64,000 nt of DNA from Flavobacterium lutivivi. GTDB lineage: Bacteria > Bacteroidota > Bacteroidia > Flavobacteriales > Flavobacteriaceae. Below, one piece after another: positions 35,454-44,609 of this stretch. The translations under genes were made by a program, and so were the position numbers. The notes beneath the pieces were generated by a model. The model was not told where the DNA came from and did not search any database. It saw only the letters and a program-made list of their open reading frames with translations. The number at the start of each line of letters is the position of its first letter. Position 1 is the first letter of the stretch. The stretch is from assembly GCF_014642275.1 (NCBI RefSeq), contig NZ_BMIM01000004.1:124001-188000 (forward strand). Direction: 5' to 3'.

Positions 35454-36293
35454 ATGTTTAATGTTAGTATCTATGAAAAAAACTGGACTGATTTAGTCTT
35501 TGAAGGAAAAAATCAACAGTATGGCGCTTATGTTTTGCGTCGAGAAAACCAAAGAACCACTTTACTTTCTTTGTTTTTAGGCTTGTTATTATTTACATCT
35601 GTTATTGCTCTCCTTAGCTTTGTAAATTCTTTATCTAATGATAATACAATCATTATTCCAGATGAAATTCCGAATGTGATACATGTTTCAAACTGGACAC
35701 AACCAGTTGAACAAAAGAAAAATGATTTGCCAAACATTCAAAAAAAGCAACAAGAAACTTCATTGACAGACAAAAAGGTCATCAAAGACCCAGTAATTGT
35801 GAAAACTATAGATAATCCTGATAATGTTGCTACAAATAAAGAAGCAAAAAATATTTCTACAGATAACACAAATACTACTGGAACAGGAATTACAGGAATA
35901 AATGCTGGAGGCGGAAATGGAACTAACACCAACGGCAATAATGCTATCATTGATAATCCTGAAAATGGTGATAGCACTGTAAATAAAACTTTTGAATTGG
36001 ATAAAATTCCATCATTTCCAAATGGAATGGATAAATTCTATCAATATGTGGCAAAAAACTTCAAAACTCCTGAGCTTGATGAAGGACAAGTTTTGACTGT
36101 GCTTGTTTCATTTATTGTTGAAAAAGATGGTTCGATGAGTAATATCAAAGTTTTAAGAAATCCAGGTTACGGCATGGACAAAGAAGCTATTCGAGTGCTT
36201 CAATCATTAAAAGTGAAATGGGAACCAGGAATTATAAAAGGTAAACCTGTTCGAACAGAATATTCGCTTCCTATAAAAGTTAAAGTTAATTAA
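35454..36293 (+). CDS. TonB-like energy transducer
   Basis: 279 residues. N-terminal YGAYVLRRENQRTT precedes one transmembrane helix (LLSLFLGLLLFTSVIALLSFV), then a linker rich in Lys, Asn, Thr and Gly with low complexity (about 90-180). The C-terminal TonB domain has FPNGMDKFYQYVAKNFKTPE, VLVSFIVEKDGSMSNIKVLRNPGYGMDKEAIRVLQSLKVKWEPG and the closing strand. It would carry energy from the inner membrane to outer-membrane receptors such as SusC-like proteins. No ExbB/ExbD is nearby. A terminator follows at 36300. Confidence 0.88.
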   Translation: MFNVSIYEKNWTDLVFEGKNQQYGAYVLRRENQRTTLLSLFLGLLLFTSVIALLSFVNSLSNDNTIIIPDEIPNVIHVSNWTQPVEQKKNDLPNIQKKQQETSLTDKKVIKDPVIVKTIDNPDNVATNKEAKNISTDNTNTTGTGITGINAGGGNGTNTNGNNAIIDNPENGDSTVNKTFELDKIPSFPNGMDKFYQYVAKNFKTPELDEGQVLTVLVSFIVEKDGSMSNIKVLRNPGYGMDKEAIRVLQSLKVKWEPGIIKGKPVRTEYSLPIKVKVN

Positions 36294-36299
36294 AATTCG

Positions 36300-36323
36300 A
36301 AATCCGCAGTAGCGGATTTTTTT
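36300..36323 (+). terminator. Terminator after the TonB-like gene
   Basis: AAATCCGC (36300-36307) pairs perfectly with GCGGATTT (36312-36319) over a 4-base loop, followed by T to 36323. Confidence 0.88.
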
Positions 36324-36396
36324 ATTAGTAAAATTAAAATTGTAACATTGCAAAAAAAGTAAAAATCAAAATTGATTTTTTGATAGATTATCGTTT

Positions 36397-37542
36397 ATGA
36401 AGGTTTTATTTGCAACTGCAATTACATATATATTAGTTTTATTTTCATTGCCATCATTAGAGTTAAAAAACTTAAATAACTCCATTGATACTACATTAAT
36501 CAATGTTCCGTTTCCATTAAAAATGCCAATGGTTACAGAAGAATATATCTCTGAAAAGAAAGCAAAAATAGATAGTTTCTATCAGAAGAATATTGGAACT
36601 TGGGGTTTTAGCGGAAGTTTTTTAGTTTGCAAAAACGGAAAAATTATTTCAGAGAAATATCAAGGTTTCACCAATTTAAAAACACAAAAACCCATTACTT
36701 CTACTACTCCACTTCATCTTGCATCGGTTAGTAAAGTGCTAACAGCAACTGCAATTTTAAAACTTGTAGAAAATGACAATATTTCTTTGGACCAAAAAGT
36801 TACAGATTGGTTACCAAAATTTCCGTATAAAAATACTACCATAAGAACTTTACTAAATCACCGAAGTGGATTGCAACACTATTCAAGATTTCCTGAGTTA
36901 TTAGGTAAAAGTTGGAACCGAAAAAAGATATTATCAAACCAAGATATACTCGATTTGATTGTACAACACAAATTCAGATTATTATCAACAGACAACACAA
37001 AGTTTGATTACTGCAACACAAACTATGTAATTCTATCTTTGATTATCGAAAAAGCTACTGGATTGACCTATGAAAAGGCGATGAAAGAACTTATTTTCAA
37101 ACCTTTAAAAATGAATAGCTCTTTTGTTTTTAATTATTTCCGTGATAAAGACACTGTGTCACTTTCTTATAGAAACAGAACCCAAATTAATCCTTGGGAT
37201 CAATTTGACAACCTCAATGGAGACAAAAATATATATTCTACCACAAGAGATTTAGCTAAATTTGATTTGGCTACCTACTCACCTGATTTTATAAAACCTT
37301 CTACATTAAATGAAGTTTACAAAGGCTATAGTCCAAATCCTAAACTGAAAAAAAATTATGGTTTAGGTATGCGAATGAAAGAACTCGCTAATGGTAAAGA
37401 GCTCTGGTATCATAACGGTTGGTGGCATGGAAACACCTCTTCTTTTATCCCTATGAAAAAAGATACTGTTACAATAATTTGTCTATCAAACATTTATACT
37501 AATAGAACTTATGAAACGATAAAATTGGCAGAAATTTATTAA
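36397..37542 (+). CDS. Serine hydrolase, class C beta-lactamase/PBP fold
   Basis: 381 residues with an N-terminal hydrophobic segment (FATAITYILVLFSLPSL) acting as signal or anchor. Catalytic SxxK in LASVSKVLTATAI, the YxN box in FDYCNTNYV and a third box HNGWWHG. LLNHRSGLQHY is the usual follow-on motif. This fold includes esterases, D-aminopeptidases and beta-lactamases; the substrate is unknown and resistance should not be inferred. It stands alone, convergent with the S1-domain gene, whose stop abuts its own. Confidence 0.88.
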   Translation: MKVLFATAITYILVLFSLPSLELKNLNNSIDTTLINVPFPLKMPMVTEEYISEKKAKIDSFYQKNIGTWGFSGSFLVCKNGKIISEKYQGFTNLKTQKPITSTTPLHLASVSKVLTATAILKLVENDNISLDQKVTDWLPKFPYKNTTIRTLLNHRSGLQHYSRFPELLGKSWNRKKILSNQDILDLIVQHKFRLLSTDNTKFDYCNTNYVILSLIIEKATGLTYEKAMKELIFKPLKMNSSFVFNYFRDKDTVSLSYRNRTQINPWDQFDNLNGDKNIYSTTRDLAKFDLATYSPDFIKPSTLNEVYKGYSPNPKLKKNYGLGMRMKELANGKELWYHNGWWHGNTSSFIPMKKDTVTIICLSNIYTNRTYETIKLAEIY

Positions 37543-38367
37543 TTACAACAAATAAATTCCGTCTTCTTTTATCTCAATAACTCTTTCCTTATAAAGATTA
37601 CCTATAGCTTTTTTGAAGTTCTTTTTAGACATTTTCAAAACTGTTTTAATGTCTTCAGGATGACTGTTATCATTAAGCCTCAAAAAACCTTTGTTTGCTT
37701 TGAGTTCGCTCAATATAATTTCTGTGAATGATGCAATGTTTTCGAAACCTTGCTTTTGAAGCACAACGTCAATTTTATTGTCTTCTCTAATCGTTTTTAT
37801 AAAGCCTTTTATCTTCTGTCCCGTTTTTAATTCTTCATAAACATCAGATTTATAAATCAATCCGCTATGCTTGTTGTTTATAATTACATTGATTCCCAGT
37901 TCTGTAATGTGAGAAACTATTAAATCAACTTCTTCTCCTATTTCAATCTCTAAATTTTCATTATCCAAAAACCTACTAATTCTACTAGAAGCAACAATTC
38001 TATTGGTCTTTTCATCGATATATGCAAAAACCAAATAGCGTTTTTTCTCTTCCATAGGTCTAGCTTGTTCTTTGAAAGGAACAAACAAATCTTTCTCTAA
38101 ACCCCAGTTTAGAAATGCACCAAATTTATTGATATAATTTACACTCAAATATGCAAAATTTCCAACAGTAATGTACGGTTTTAGAGTTGTAGCAACTGGT
38201 CGTTCTTCATGATCCAAATAAACAAAAACATTGATTTCATCTCCAATTTCATATTTTTTTGGAACGTATTTTAATGGTAACAACACATCGTTTTTACCAT
38301 CTGTTAGGAACAAACCAACTTTTGTCAATCGGTCTATAGTGAGCTTATTATTAAAACCTATTTTCAT
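37543..38367 (-). CDS. S1-like RNA-binding protein (CvfB/YitL type)
   Basis: 274 residues from the ATG at 38367, one codon after a TTG. Several OB-fold S1-like units: the second has FAYLSVNYINKFGAFLNWGLEKDLFVPFKEQ, the third EIGEEVDLIVSHITELGINVIINNKHSGLIYKSDVYEELKTGQKIKGFI. The end is a winged-helix tail (KMSKKNFKKAIGNLYKERVIEIKEDGIYLL). CvfB homologues bind RNA and affect virulence gene expression in Staphylococcus; the role here is unknown. TATCTTTG on the minus strand (38390-38383) is a -7 element. Confidence 0.88.
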   Translation of the reverse strand: MKIGFNNKLTIDRLTKVGLFLTDGKNDVLLPLKYVPKKYEIGDEINVFVYLDHEERPVATTLKPYITVGNFAYLSVNYINKFGAFLNWGLEKDLFVPFKEQARPMEEKKRYLVFAYIDEKTNRIVASSRISRFLDNENLEIEIGEEVDLIVSHITELGINVIINNKHSGLIYKSDVYEELKTGQKIKGFIKTIREDNKIDVVLQKQGFENIASFTEIILSELKANKGFLRLNDNSHPEDIKTVLKMSKKNFKKAIGNLYKERVIEIKEDGIYLL

Positions 38368-38483
38368 CAAATCTTATTTGTGCAAAGATAGTCCATAATC
38401 TTAGTAAATAAATAATCGTTTCGTTACTATATTTTTTTGCTTATTATTGTAACTTTTGGTAAAAAAAAGACACTAACACGAGT

Positions 38484-38978
38484 ATGAGTGAATCATTAGA
38501 ACAATCCTTTGTAAAACAACTCAAAGAAAACCAGAATATAGTCCACAAAATATGTAGATTATATACTGTAGATAGTGATTCTCACAACGATTTGTTTCAG
38601 GAAATTACTATCCAATTATGGAAAGCGTTTCCAAAATTTAGAGGCGAAGCAAAGTTTTCAACTTGGGCATATCGTGTCGCTCTTAACACCGCAATTACTT
38701 TATATAGAAAGAATACTCGATCAATAAGCACTAGTAGTTTTGAAAATCATAAGTTTTTCATAGCGCAAGAAGATTATAACCCTGAAGAAGAAGAAAAACT
38801 AAAATTAATGTACAAAGCAATACATCAATTAAATGATATTGATAAGGCGTTGGTTTTCATGTATTTGGAAGATAAAGATTATCAAGAAATTGCGGAAACG
38901 CTTGGTATTTCTGAAGTAAATGCTAGAGTAAAAATGAATAGAATAAAAACTAAACTTATAAAAATATTAAATCCCTGA
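38484..38978 (+). CDS. RNA polymerase sigma factor, ECF type
   Basis: 164 residues. Region 2: NIVHKICRLYTVDSDSHNDLFQEITIQLWKAF and KFSTWAYRVALNTAITLYRK. Region 4: DIDKALVFMYLEDKDYQEIAETLGISEVNARVKMNRIKTKL. It differs clearly from the sigma gene at 34801. A membrane-protein gene begins six bases after the stop and is probably its partner. The regulon cannot be read here. Confidence 0.9.
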   Translation: MSESLEQSFVKQLKENQNIVHKICRLYTVDSDSHNDLFQEITIQLWKAFPKFRGEAKFSTWAYRVALNTAITLYRKNTRSISTSSFENHKFFIAQEDYNPEEEEKLKLMYKAIHQLNDIDKALVFMYLEDKDYQEIAETLGISEVNARVKMNRIKTKLIKILNP

Positions 38979-38984
38979 AGAATT

Positions 38985-39617
38985 ATGGAAGAGTTGGATT
39001 TATTAAAAAAATCTTGGAAAAAAGACAATCAAAAATTTGAACAAGTTTCTGAAAGTCAGATTTATAAAATGATACACAGAATATCATCATCCAATGTTAA
39101 ATGGATTTTGATTATTAGCATTTTAGAGTTTGTAGCTTGGACTTCGATTAGTCTTTGCTTCAACACAGATGATTATTTCAAAAAGCTTCATGCTGAATCA
39201 TTTCTCACTTTTTTCAAAATTTTGAATGTGATTAATTATGCTGTCATTTTTTGGTTCATATACAAGTTTTACAAAAATTATGTCAAAATATCGACAACGA
39301 CATCTACAAAACAGCTGATGACTGATATCTTAAACACCAGAAAAACGGTTCAATATTATGTTGTCTATAACCTTTCTATGATTACGGTGAGTATGATTCT
39401 TGGTTTTATTTTGGCATATCTATATAATCCAAAATTTGATACTATAAAATTTCAAATAGCACACGATAATTATGCAATGTTATTTAAAATGATTGGAATT
39501 TTTGGTGGTATTCTATTTGTTTTCGTCTTTGGGTTCTGGCTTTTCTACAAGCTTCTGTATGGTATTTTATTGAGAAAGCTTAGAGGAAATTATAATGAAC
39601 TTAAAAAAATAGAATAA
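38985..39617 (+). CDS. Four-helix membrane protein paired with the ECF sigma factor
   Basis: 210 residues. A soluble N-terminus of about 36 residues (LLKKSWKKDNQKFEQVSESQIYKMIHR) precedes four hydrophobic helices at about 39-58, 79-95, 124-144 and 166-190, ending in a basic tail. I do not recognise a named family. Its place directly behind a sigma gene, with a cytoplasmic N-terminal stretch and membrane part, suggests an anti-sigma or signal-input role, but it lacks the zinc anti-sigma motif. Inference from context. Confidence 0.75.
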   Translation: MEELDLLKKSWKKDNQKFEQVSESQIYKMIHRISSSNVKWILIISILEFVAWTSISLCFNTDDYFKKLHAESFLTFFKILNVINYAVIFWFIYKFYKNYVKISTTTSTKQLMTDILNTRKTVQYYVVYNLSMITVSMILGFILAYLYNPKFDTIKFQIAHDNYAMLFKMIGIFGGILFVFVFGFWLFYKLLYGILLRKLRGNYNELKKIE

Positions 39618-40427
39618 CTACAATTGCCATTGTCTTAGCTTATTAAGTCGTTCTTGCTCTTCTATTTCTTCGGCAGGAATTACTTTTAAAAATGATGGAT
39701 GTTGCTCAATAGCATATTCTATTTTTTCAACAATTTCATCAATCGATTCATTTTCATAATCAATAGTCAAAGGCTCTTTGATAATAAAAGATTGTAGAAT
39801 ATTTTTCTTCTTTATTCTTAATCCTTTTTTGTCAAAAGAACGACGGAAACCGTCTATAACTATAGGAACAACTATAGGTTTATGTTGCTTAATAATATGC
39901 GCAGTTCCTTTTCTTACAGGTTTAAAAGATTTGGTTGTTCCTTGCGGAAAAGTAATTACCCAACCATCAGATAGTGCAAGTTTGATATTTTCTGTGTCAT
40001 TTGGATTAACTTCCTTTTTTTCAGAAATATCTTTTCCGCCAGCACGCCAAGTTCTTTCTACTGTAATTGCTCCAACATAGGCAAGAATTCTAGGCAAAAT
40101 ACCCGATCTCATTGTTTCACTTGCTGCTACGTAGTAGATATTTAATTTTGGATGCCATAAATAACCAACATTTTTTATGTTATCTTCTCTACCAGATAGA
40201 CTCGCATTGAAAACATGAAACATGGCAACCACATCAGCAAAATAGGTTTGATGATTGGATATAAATAGTACATTTCTATCAGGTAGAGTTCTTATTATTT
40301 CTGAACCTTCAATGTGTAATTCATTGAATCCTCGATATCTTCTATGAGTCAGAATACCGAAAATTCTAATTAACCAACGTTTTAAAAAAAGTATGTGACC
40401 AAAAGGATTTCTTTTGAATAATCCCAT
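39618..40427 (-). CDS. 1-acyl-glycerol-3-phosphate acyltransferase-like (PlsC family)
   Basis: 269 residues from the ATG at 40427; a TTG at 40448 would add seven residues. It would transfer an acyl chain to lysophosphatidate or a related acceptor at the membrane. The first motif reads NHQTYFAD, that is HX5D rather than the usual HX4D. The later block FPQGTTKSFKPVRKGTAH corresponds to FPEGTRS..FKKG with Glu replaced by Gln. The odd spacing may mark a flavobacterial subfamily with a different acceptor. CAAATCTA (plus 40453-40460) is a minus-strand -7 element overlapping the Nudix gene end. Confidence 0.85.
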   Translation of the reverse strand: MGLFKRNPFGHILFLKRWLIRIFGILTHRRYRGFNELHIEGSEIIRTLPDRNVLFISNHQTYFADVVAMFHVFNASLSGREDNIKNVGYLWHPKLNIYYVAASETMRSGILPRILAYVGAITVERTWRAGGKDISEKKEVNPNDTENIKLALSDGWVITFPQGTTKSFKPVRKGTAHIIKQHKPIVVPIVIDGFRRSFDKKGLRIKKKNILQSFIIKEPLTIDYENESIDEIVEKIEYAIEQHPSFLKVIPAEEIEEQERLNKLRQWQL

Positions 40428-40470
40428 TTTAAATTTAGATTTTAACAATTTACAAATCTACAAAAATGTT

Positions 40471-41109
40471 TTAAAAAACCTTTTTTATTGTGTCTTTAAG
40501 TTCACTTAACATCATGGCAGTTGCTCCCCAAATAAAGTTGTTATCAACTAAAAAACCAGGAACCAAAATATCATTTGCATAGGAAGTAGTCATCGTTTTG
40601 TGTGCGATGATATTATCATCTAAAAAAACATTCAAAGGAAGTTCAACAACAGATTCAACTTCTTCTTCTTGAATTCTAAAATCCAACTCAACTTTTGAAA
40701 TTCCCATAAACGGAAAAACCATATAATTACTTGGCGGAATATAAACCTCAGAAAAAGATCGTATGATTTCAATTTTGTTTGGGTGAACACCTATTTCTTC
40801 ATGAGTTTCTCTAAGAGCTGTTTGCATTAAATCAACATCTTCAAGCTCTGGTTTTCCTCCGGGAAAAGCAATTTGCGAGGAATGAACTCCGTTATATGAT
40901 GCTCTTTTAATCAATATCAAATGGGTATTATTATTTTTGGGATAAAACAGCATCAATACAGCAGCCTTATTAGGAGATATCGATTTATAGTCCATTTTTT
41001 TCAATAATTCCACTCTATTTGATGGCATCATTTTTATATGAGATTCCTCAAAAGAAGTGACTTCTTTTGCTATTTTTGGAGCAATATTTTGAAACTCATC
41101 AAAAAGCAT
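40471..41109 (-). CDS. Nudix hydrolase, CoA pyrophosphatase type
   Basis: 212 residues. LILIKRASYNGVHSSQIAFPGGK is the signature that precedes the Nudix box in the CoA-hydrolysing subgroup. The box GGKPELEDVDLMQTALRETHEEIG supplies the metal-binding glutamates. Homologues cleave CoA to phosphopantetheine and 3',5'-ADP. Divergent from DUF4268; its downstream neighbour is the acyltransferase on the same strand, 43 bases away. Confidence 0.9.
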   Translation of the reverse strand: MLFDEFQNIAPKIAKEVTSFEESHIKMMPSNRVELLKKMDYKSISPNKAAVLMLFYPKNNNTHLILIKRASYNGVHSSQIAFPGGKPELEDVDLMQTALRETHEEIGVHPNKIEIIRSFSEVYIPPSNYMVFPFMGISKVELDFRIQEEEVESVVELPLNVFLDDNIIAHKTMTTSYANDILVPGFLVDNNFIWGATAMMLSELKDTIKKVF

Positions 41110-41170
41110 TGTAAAAAATTTATTTATAAAAATACCTCATTTTTTTTATTAATCAACCAAAACAATAAAA

Positions 41171-41614
41171 ATGTACAGTAAAGAAGAAGCTCAAGCAATA
41201 AAAAAAGAATTTTGGATAGCGTTTGCTGAGGCATATCCTCGAAAGTGGATGCTTTATGATACAAAAATAAAAGATGTTGCTTTTAAATTTTTTGTGGATA
41301 ATAAAAAGGCGCAAATAATTCTGGAAATTGAGCCAAAAGATGATGAAAAAAGAAAAATTTATTACGAAAAAATTGAATCGCTAAAAACCATCTTGCTTGA
41401 TGAATATTTACCCGAAGCAATTTTTGAAAGGAACTTTTATCTTGATAATGGAAAAGTTGTGAGCAGAATTTGGGTTGAAAAAAATAATGTGAGTATCAAC
41501 AACAAATCAACATGGAATGCTATTTTCGATTTTTTCAATACCGAAATGAGCAATTTTGAATACTTTTTCTACGAATATGAAGATTACATAAAAGATTTAG
41601 AAACAAACACTTAA
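41171..41614 (+). CDS. DUF4268 protein
   Basis: 147 residues: YSKEEAQAIKKEFWIAFAEAYPRKWMLYDTKIKDVAFKF, LEIEPKDDEKRKIYYEKIESLK and VSRIWVEKNNVSINNKSTW follow the DUF4268 pattern. The domain also occurs fused to nuclease-like domains in other bacteria, but alone its function is unknown. It is cytoplasmic. Its stop abuts the stop of the convergent DUF721 gene. Confidence 0.85.
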   Translation: MYSKEEAQAIKKEFWIAFAEAYPRKWMLYDTKIKDVAFKFFVDNKKAQIILEIEPKDDEKRKIYYEKIESLKTILLDEYLPEAIFERNFYLDNGKVVSRIWVEKNNVSINNKSTWNAIFDFFNTEMSNFEYFFYEYEDYIKDLETNT

Positions 41615-41914
41615 TTACCTTAAAATTAATTCTTTAACGACATCTTTTTTTAGTTCTTCATTAATCATATCGATAATTTTTTGTTTTCCGTGACTAAGTT
41701 CTTCCCGCAAAACAGCCGAAGAAAGCTTAACATAAAGCGTAGAACCTTTGAGTAAAATTTCCTGAGTATAACTGTTCACTCCATTTCCCATAAGCTCTTT
41801 CCATGCATGCTCAACGTCAATTTTATCCATGCCAGTTTGGAGTTTATTTGCCTCAATAAACTCTTTTAAAACATCAGAAATTGAATTTTCATTACTAGCT
41901 TTTTTTGCCATCAT
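41615..41914 (-). CDS. DUF721 (DciA-like) protein
   Basis: 99 residues. VLKEFIEANKLQTGMDKIDVEHAWKELMGNGV and LYVKLSSAVLREELSHGKQKIIDMINEEL match DUF721, the domain of the replicative-helicase loader DciA. Many bacteria lacking DnaC use DciA; that this short flavobacterial form does so is inference. The start overlaps the lipoprotein stop (ATGATG/TGA), so it belongs to a three-gene run with the HinfI-like methyltransferase. Confidence 0.82.
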   Translation of the reverse strand: MMAKKASNENSISDVLKEFIEANKLQTGMDKIDVEHAWKELMGNGVNSYTQEILLKGSTLYVKLSSAVLREELSHGKQKIIDMINEELKKDVVKELILR

Positions 41915-42324
41915 TTTAAAGAAAAAGGAACAAATCTTTTATAATTATAAACGGTATTATCTACATTCTTCAACTCCATAGTTGAATCACTAATAGTGAT
42001 TAAGGTTTCTCGCCATTTGCCGTATTTTGTTTTGTATTCCAAATAAAATTCATTATTCTTTTCGATTATAGTTACCTCTTCTTGAACTCCATTTGTCAAA
42101 AACTTTCCATCAAACTGGGGCATAACTTTTTGTCTAAAACCTTTATTTTTTTTTATTTCAAAATAATCAATTGTCTCATTAACTTTATATTGCTTAGAAG
42201 CGCCATCAGAGGTTTTTACTGATTTTATCTCCCAATATCCATTAATGTTTTTCAACTCGTCTTTCTCAATTTTTTTTGAACATGAGAAACATATTAAAAC
42301 GAAAAGCAAACTGATTTTATTCAT
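41911..42324 (-). CDS. Small lipoprotein, unknown function
   Basis: 137 residues with a signal peptide ending in a Cys (ISLLFVLICFSC, Cys15); residue -3 is Cys rather than Leu, so lipidation is likely but not certain. The mature part is beta-rich (NGYWEIKSVKTSDG.., FEIKKNKGFRQKV), reminiscent of lipocalin-like flavobacterial lipoproteins. It lies five bases after the methyltransferase stop and overlaps the DciA-like gene. No link to DNA methylation is evident. Confidence 0.75.
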   Translation of the reverse strand: MNKISLLFVLICFSCSKKIEKDELKNINGYWEIKSVKTSDGASKQYKVNETIDYFEIKKNKGFRQKVMPQFDGKFLTNGVQEEVTIIEKNNEFYLEYKTKYGKWRETLITISDSTMELKNVDNTVYNYKRFVPFSLK

Positions 42325-42329
42325 TATCT

Positions 42330-43412
42330 TTATTTCAAATATTTTTTTGCATACAACTCTCTTAACTCATCAATAGAAATAAGTTTTTTGTTATCATCAA
42401 CATACCAAAAACTCCATCCGTTGTTTGTTTCTTTGTTCAGCAAGTGAGCACTAACTTTATGTATTGACCCAACAAAATCATTACATTCTATCGTAGAATC
42501 TGCATTGATAACAGCCTTAAACTTTCTGTCTTTTGAATAAAGAGTTTCACCAACAGAAACATATTTTTTATCAATAAGGTTAATGAAAGGAACTTTTGGT
42601 TTCTTTACTTCAACTTTGTATGTCAGCAGATTCTGTTCTATTTCATTAATTTTCTCTAATCTTTTGTTGGCTACATCTACATATTTTTTTTCTCTTTCGA
42701 ATGCTATAAAATTTCTTCCAAGTCTTTTTGCAACAGCAGCAGTAGTTCCACTTCCAGAAAATGGATCAAGAACAATATCGTTTACATTTGAAGTTGAAAT
42801 AATTATTCGATACAACAATTCTTCAGGCTTTTGAGTAGAATGCGCTTTTTGTCCATCAACTTTTATGCGTTCATCTCCTTGACAAATTGGAATATTCCAG
42901 TCACTTCGCATCTGCACATCATCATTCATTGCTTTCATCGAATGGTAATGAAAGGTAAATTTTGATTTTTCAGATTTTGTTGCCCATATCATTGTTTCAT
43001 GTGCGTTGTTGAATCTTGTTCCTTTAAAATTTGGCATTGGATTATTTTTTATCCAAACTATATCATTCAAAATCCAAAACCCTAAATCTTGCAGTGTAAC
43101 TCCAATTCTAAAAATATTGTGATATGTTCCAATAATCCATAAACTTCCAGTATCCTTCAGTACTCTTTTGCATTCTTTTATCCAAGATTTAGAAAACTTA
43201 TCGTAAGCAGAATAATCATCAAATTTATCCCATTCATCATTTACAGCATTCACCTTAGATTGATCTGGTCTTGTCAATTCACCGCCTAATTGAAGAAAGT
43301 ATGGAGGATCAGCAAAAATTAAATCTACTGACGAATCAGGTATTTTTTTTAACAAAGAAATACAATCACCTATGTGAATGGTATTTATGTCTAATGTTCC
43401 CAGTTTTGACAT
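42330..43412 (-). CDS. HinfI-like DNA adenine-N6 methyltransferase (beta class)
   Basis: 360 residues. Catalytic DPPY at 35-38 precedes the AdoMet motif DPFSGSGTT at 216-224: beta-class order, as in M.HinfI and CcrM. Further matches to M.Hinf[52 protein letters not shown], and a C-terminal domain with [10 protein letters not shown] and [23 protein letters not shown]. Predicted target GANTC. No matching endonuclease gene is adjacent, so it may be an orphan. It heads a minus-strand run with a lipoprotein and a DciA-like gene. CAAATTTA (plus 43430-43437) is a -7 element upstream. Confidence 0.92.
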   Translation of the reverse strand: MSKLGTLDINTIHIGDCISLLKKIPDSSVDLIFADPPYFLQLGGELTRPDQSKVNAVNDEWDKFDDYSAYDKFSKSWIKECKRVLKDTGSLWIIGTYHNIFRIGVTLQDLGFWILNDIVWIKNNPMPNFKGTRFNNAHETMIWATKSEKSKFTFHYHSMKAMNDDVQMRSDWNIPICQGDERIKVDGQKAHSTQKPEELLYRIIISTSNVNDIVLDPFSGSGTTAAVAKRLGRNFIAFEREKKYVDVANKRLEKINEIEQNLLTYKVEVKKPKVPFINLIDKKYVSVGETLYSKDRKFKAVINADSTIECNDFVGSIHKVSAHLLNKETNNGWSFWYVDDNKKLISIDELRELYAKKYLK

Positions 43413-43529
43413 GTGCTTTAGTTGACAGACAAATTTAATTTTAAATTTATTAATTGCCTCCTTTAGAGATTAATATTTTTAGCATTAAACTATTTTATAT
43501 TTTTATAGTCCAATAAGAAAAGAAAAACG

Positions 43530-44597
43530 ATGAGAAAATACATTTTATTTATTTTTACAGCTACCCTATTTTTAGGATGTAGCTCAGATAGCTCAACAAC
43601 CAGTGAACAAATGTATTTTCCACCAAGCGATGGAAATGTCACTTGGGAAACCAAATCAATTTCTGAATTAGGTTGGAATCAAAGTGCTGTTCAACCTCTA
43701 CTTACCTATTTAGAAGAAAAACATACTAAATCATTCATTATTTTAGTGAATGGTCGAATAGTTATGGAAAATTACTTTAATGGACATTCATCTACATTAC
43801 CTTGGTATTGGGCAAGCGCAGGAAAAACCCTAACAGCAACAGTAACTGGAATTGCTCAACAAGAAGGCTTATTAAATATTAATAATAAAGTTTCAGATTA
43901 CCTTGGAACTGGCTGGACAAGTGCGCCATTGACAAAGGAAAATTTAATCACTTGCAAAAATCTATTATGCATGAATTCTGGGTTAAATGATGCTTTAGGT
44001 GACGATGTTTCTCCTTCCAATTTACAATATGTTGCTGATGCTGGCACTCGATGGGCATACCATAATGTTTATGTTAAACTACAAGATGTAGTGGCACAAG
44101 CTAGTGGACAAAGTTGGTCAACCTATTTCAACAGCAAATTGAGAGATAAAATAGGAATGACTGGTGGAAGTTGGATTGAATCAGACGGGTTGAGTGTTTA
44201 TTGGAGTACTGCCAGAAACATGGCCCGATTTGGATTACTTTCATTAAATAAAGGAAAATGGAACGGAAATCAAATCGTTGACGAGTCTTATTATACTGAA
44301 GCAACCAATACTTCGCAAAATTTGAACCAAGCTTATGGCTATCTATGGTGGCTCAATGGTAAAACATCTTATCGATTGCCTGGATTACAACTTCAATTTA
44401 CTGGAACACTAATACCAAATGCTCCGAGTGATATGTATGCTGCTTTAGGAAAAAACGACCAGAAAATATATGTTATTCCTAGCAAAAAAATGGTAATTAT
44501 CAGAATGGGAGAAGTTGCCAATCCTGAGAATCCAACGTTCGCTTTATCAGGTTTTGATAATGAACTTTGGGATAAGATTAATGATCTTTATCAGTAA
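43530..44597 (+). CDS. Lipoprotein serine hydrolase, beta-lactamase fold
   Basis: 355 residues with a lipoprotein signal (ATLFLGCSSDSS, Cys16). Catalytic SxxK lies in YWASAGKTLTATV; YHN in RWAYHNVYVKLQ is the second box. CMNSGLND and YGYLWWLNGK follow the family pattern. An exported esterase or peptidase acting at the cell surface is likely; substrate unknown. Not closely related to the serine hydrolase at 36397. Convergent with the small membrane protein and ftsY. Confidence 0.88.
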   Translation: MRKYILFIFTATLFLGCSSDSSTTSEQMYFPPSDGNVTWETKSISELGWNQSAVQPLLTYLEEKHTKSFIILVNGRIVMENYFNGHSSTLPWYWASAGKTLTATVTGIAQQEGLLNINNKVSDYLGTGWTSAPLTKENLITCKNLLCMNSGLNDALGDDVSPSNLQYVADAGTRWAYHNVYVKLQDVVAQASGQSWSTYFNSKLRDKIGMTGGSWIESDGLSVYWSTARNMARFGLLSLNKGKWNGNQIVDESYYTEATNTSQNLNQAYGYLWWLNGKTSYRLPGLQLQFTGTLIPNAPSDMYAALGKNDQKIYVIPSKKMVIIRMGEVANPENPTFALSGFDNELWDKINDLYQ

Positions 44598-44609
44598 AAA
44601 AATTATTTT

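Noticed and set aside
36397-37542. Calling the serine hydrolases antibiotic-resistance beta-lactamases
   Set aside because: The fold covers many esterases and peptidases; nothing here indicates beta-lactam hydrolysis.
38365-38370. TTG at 38368-38370 as the start of the S1-domain gene
   Set aside because: An ATG immediately follows in frame and gives the family-typical start; similar TTG extensions were trimmed at 1578, 19128, 22066, 26379, 40448, 47832 and 52570.
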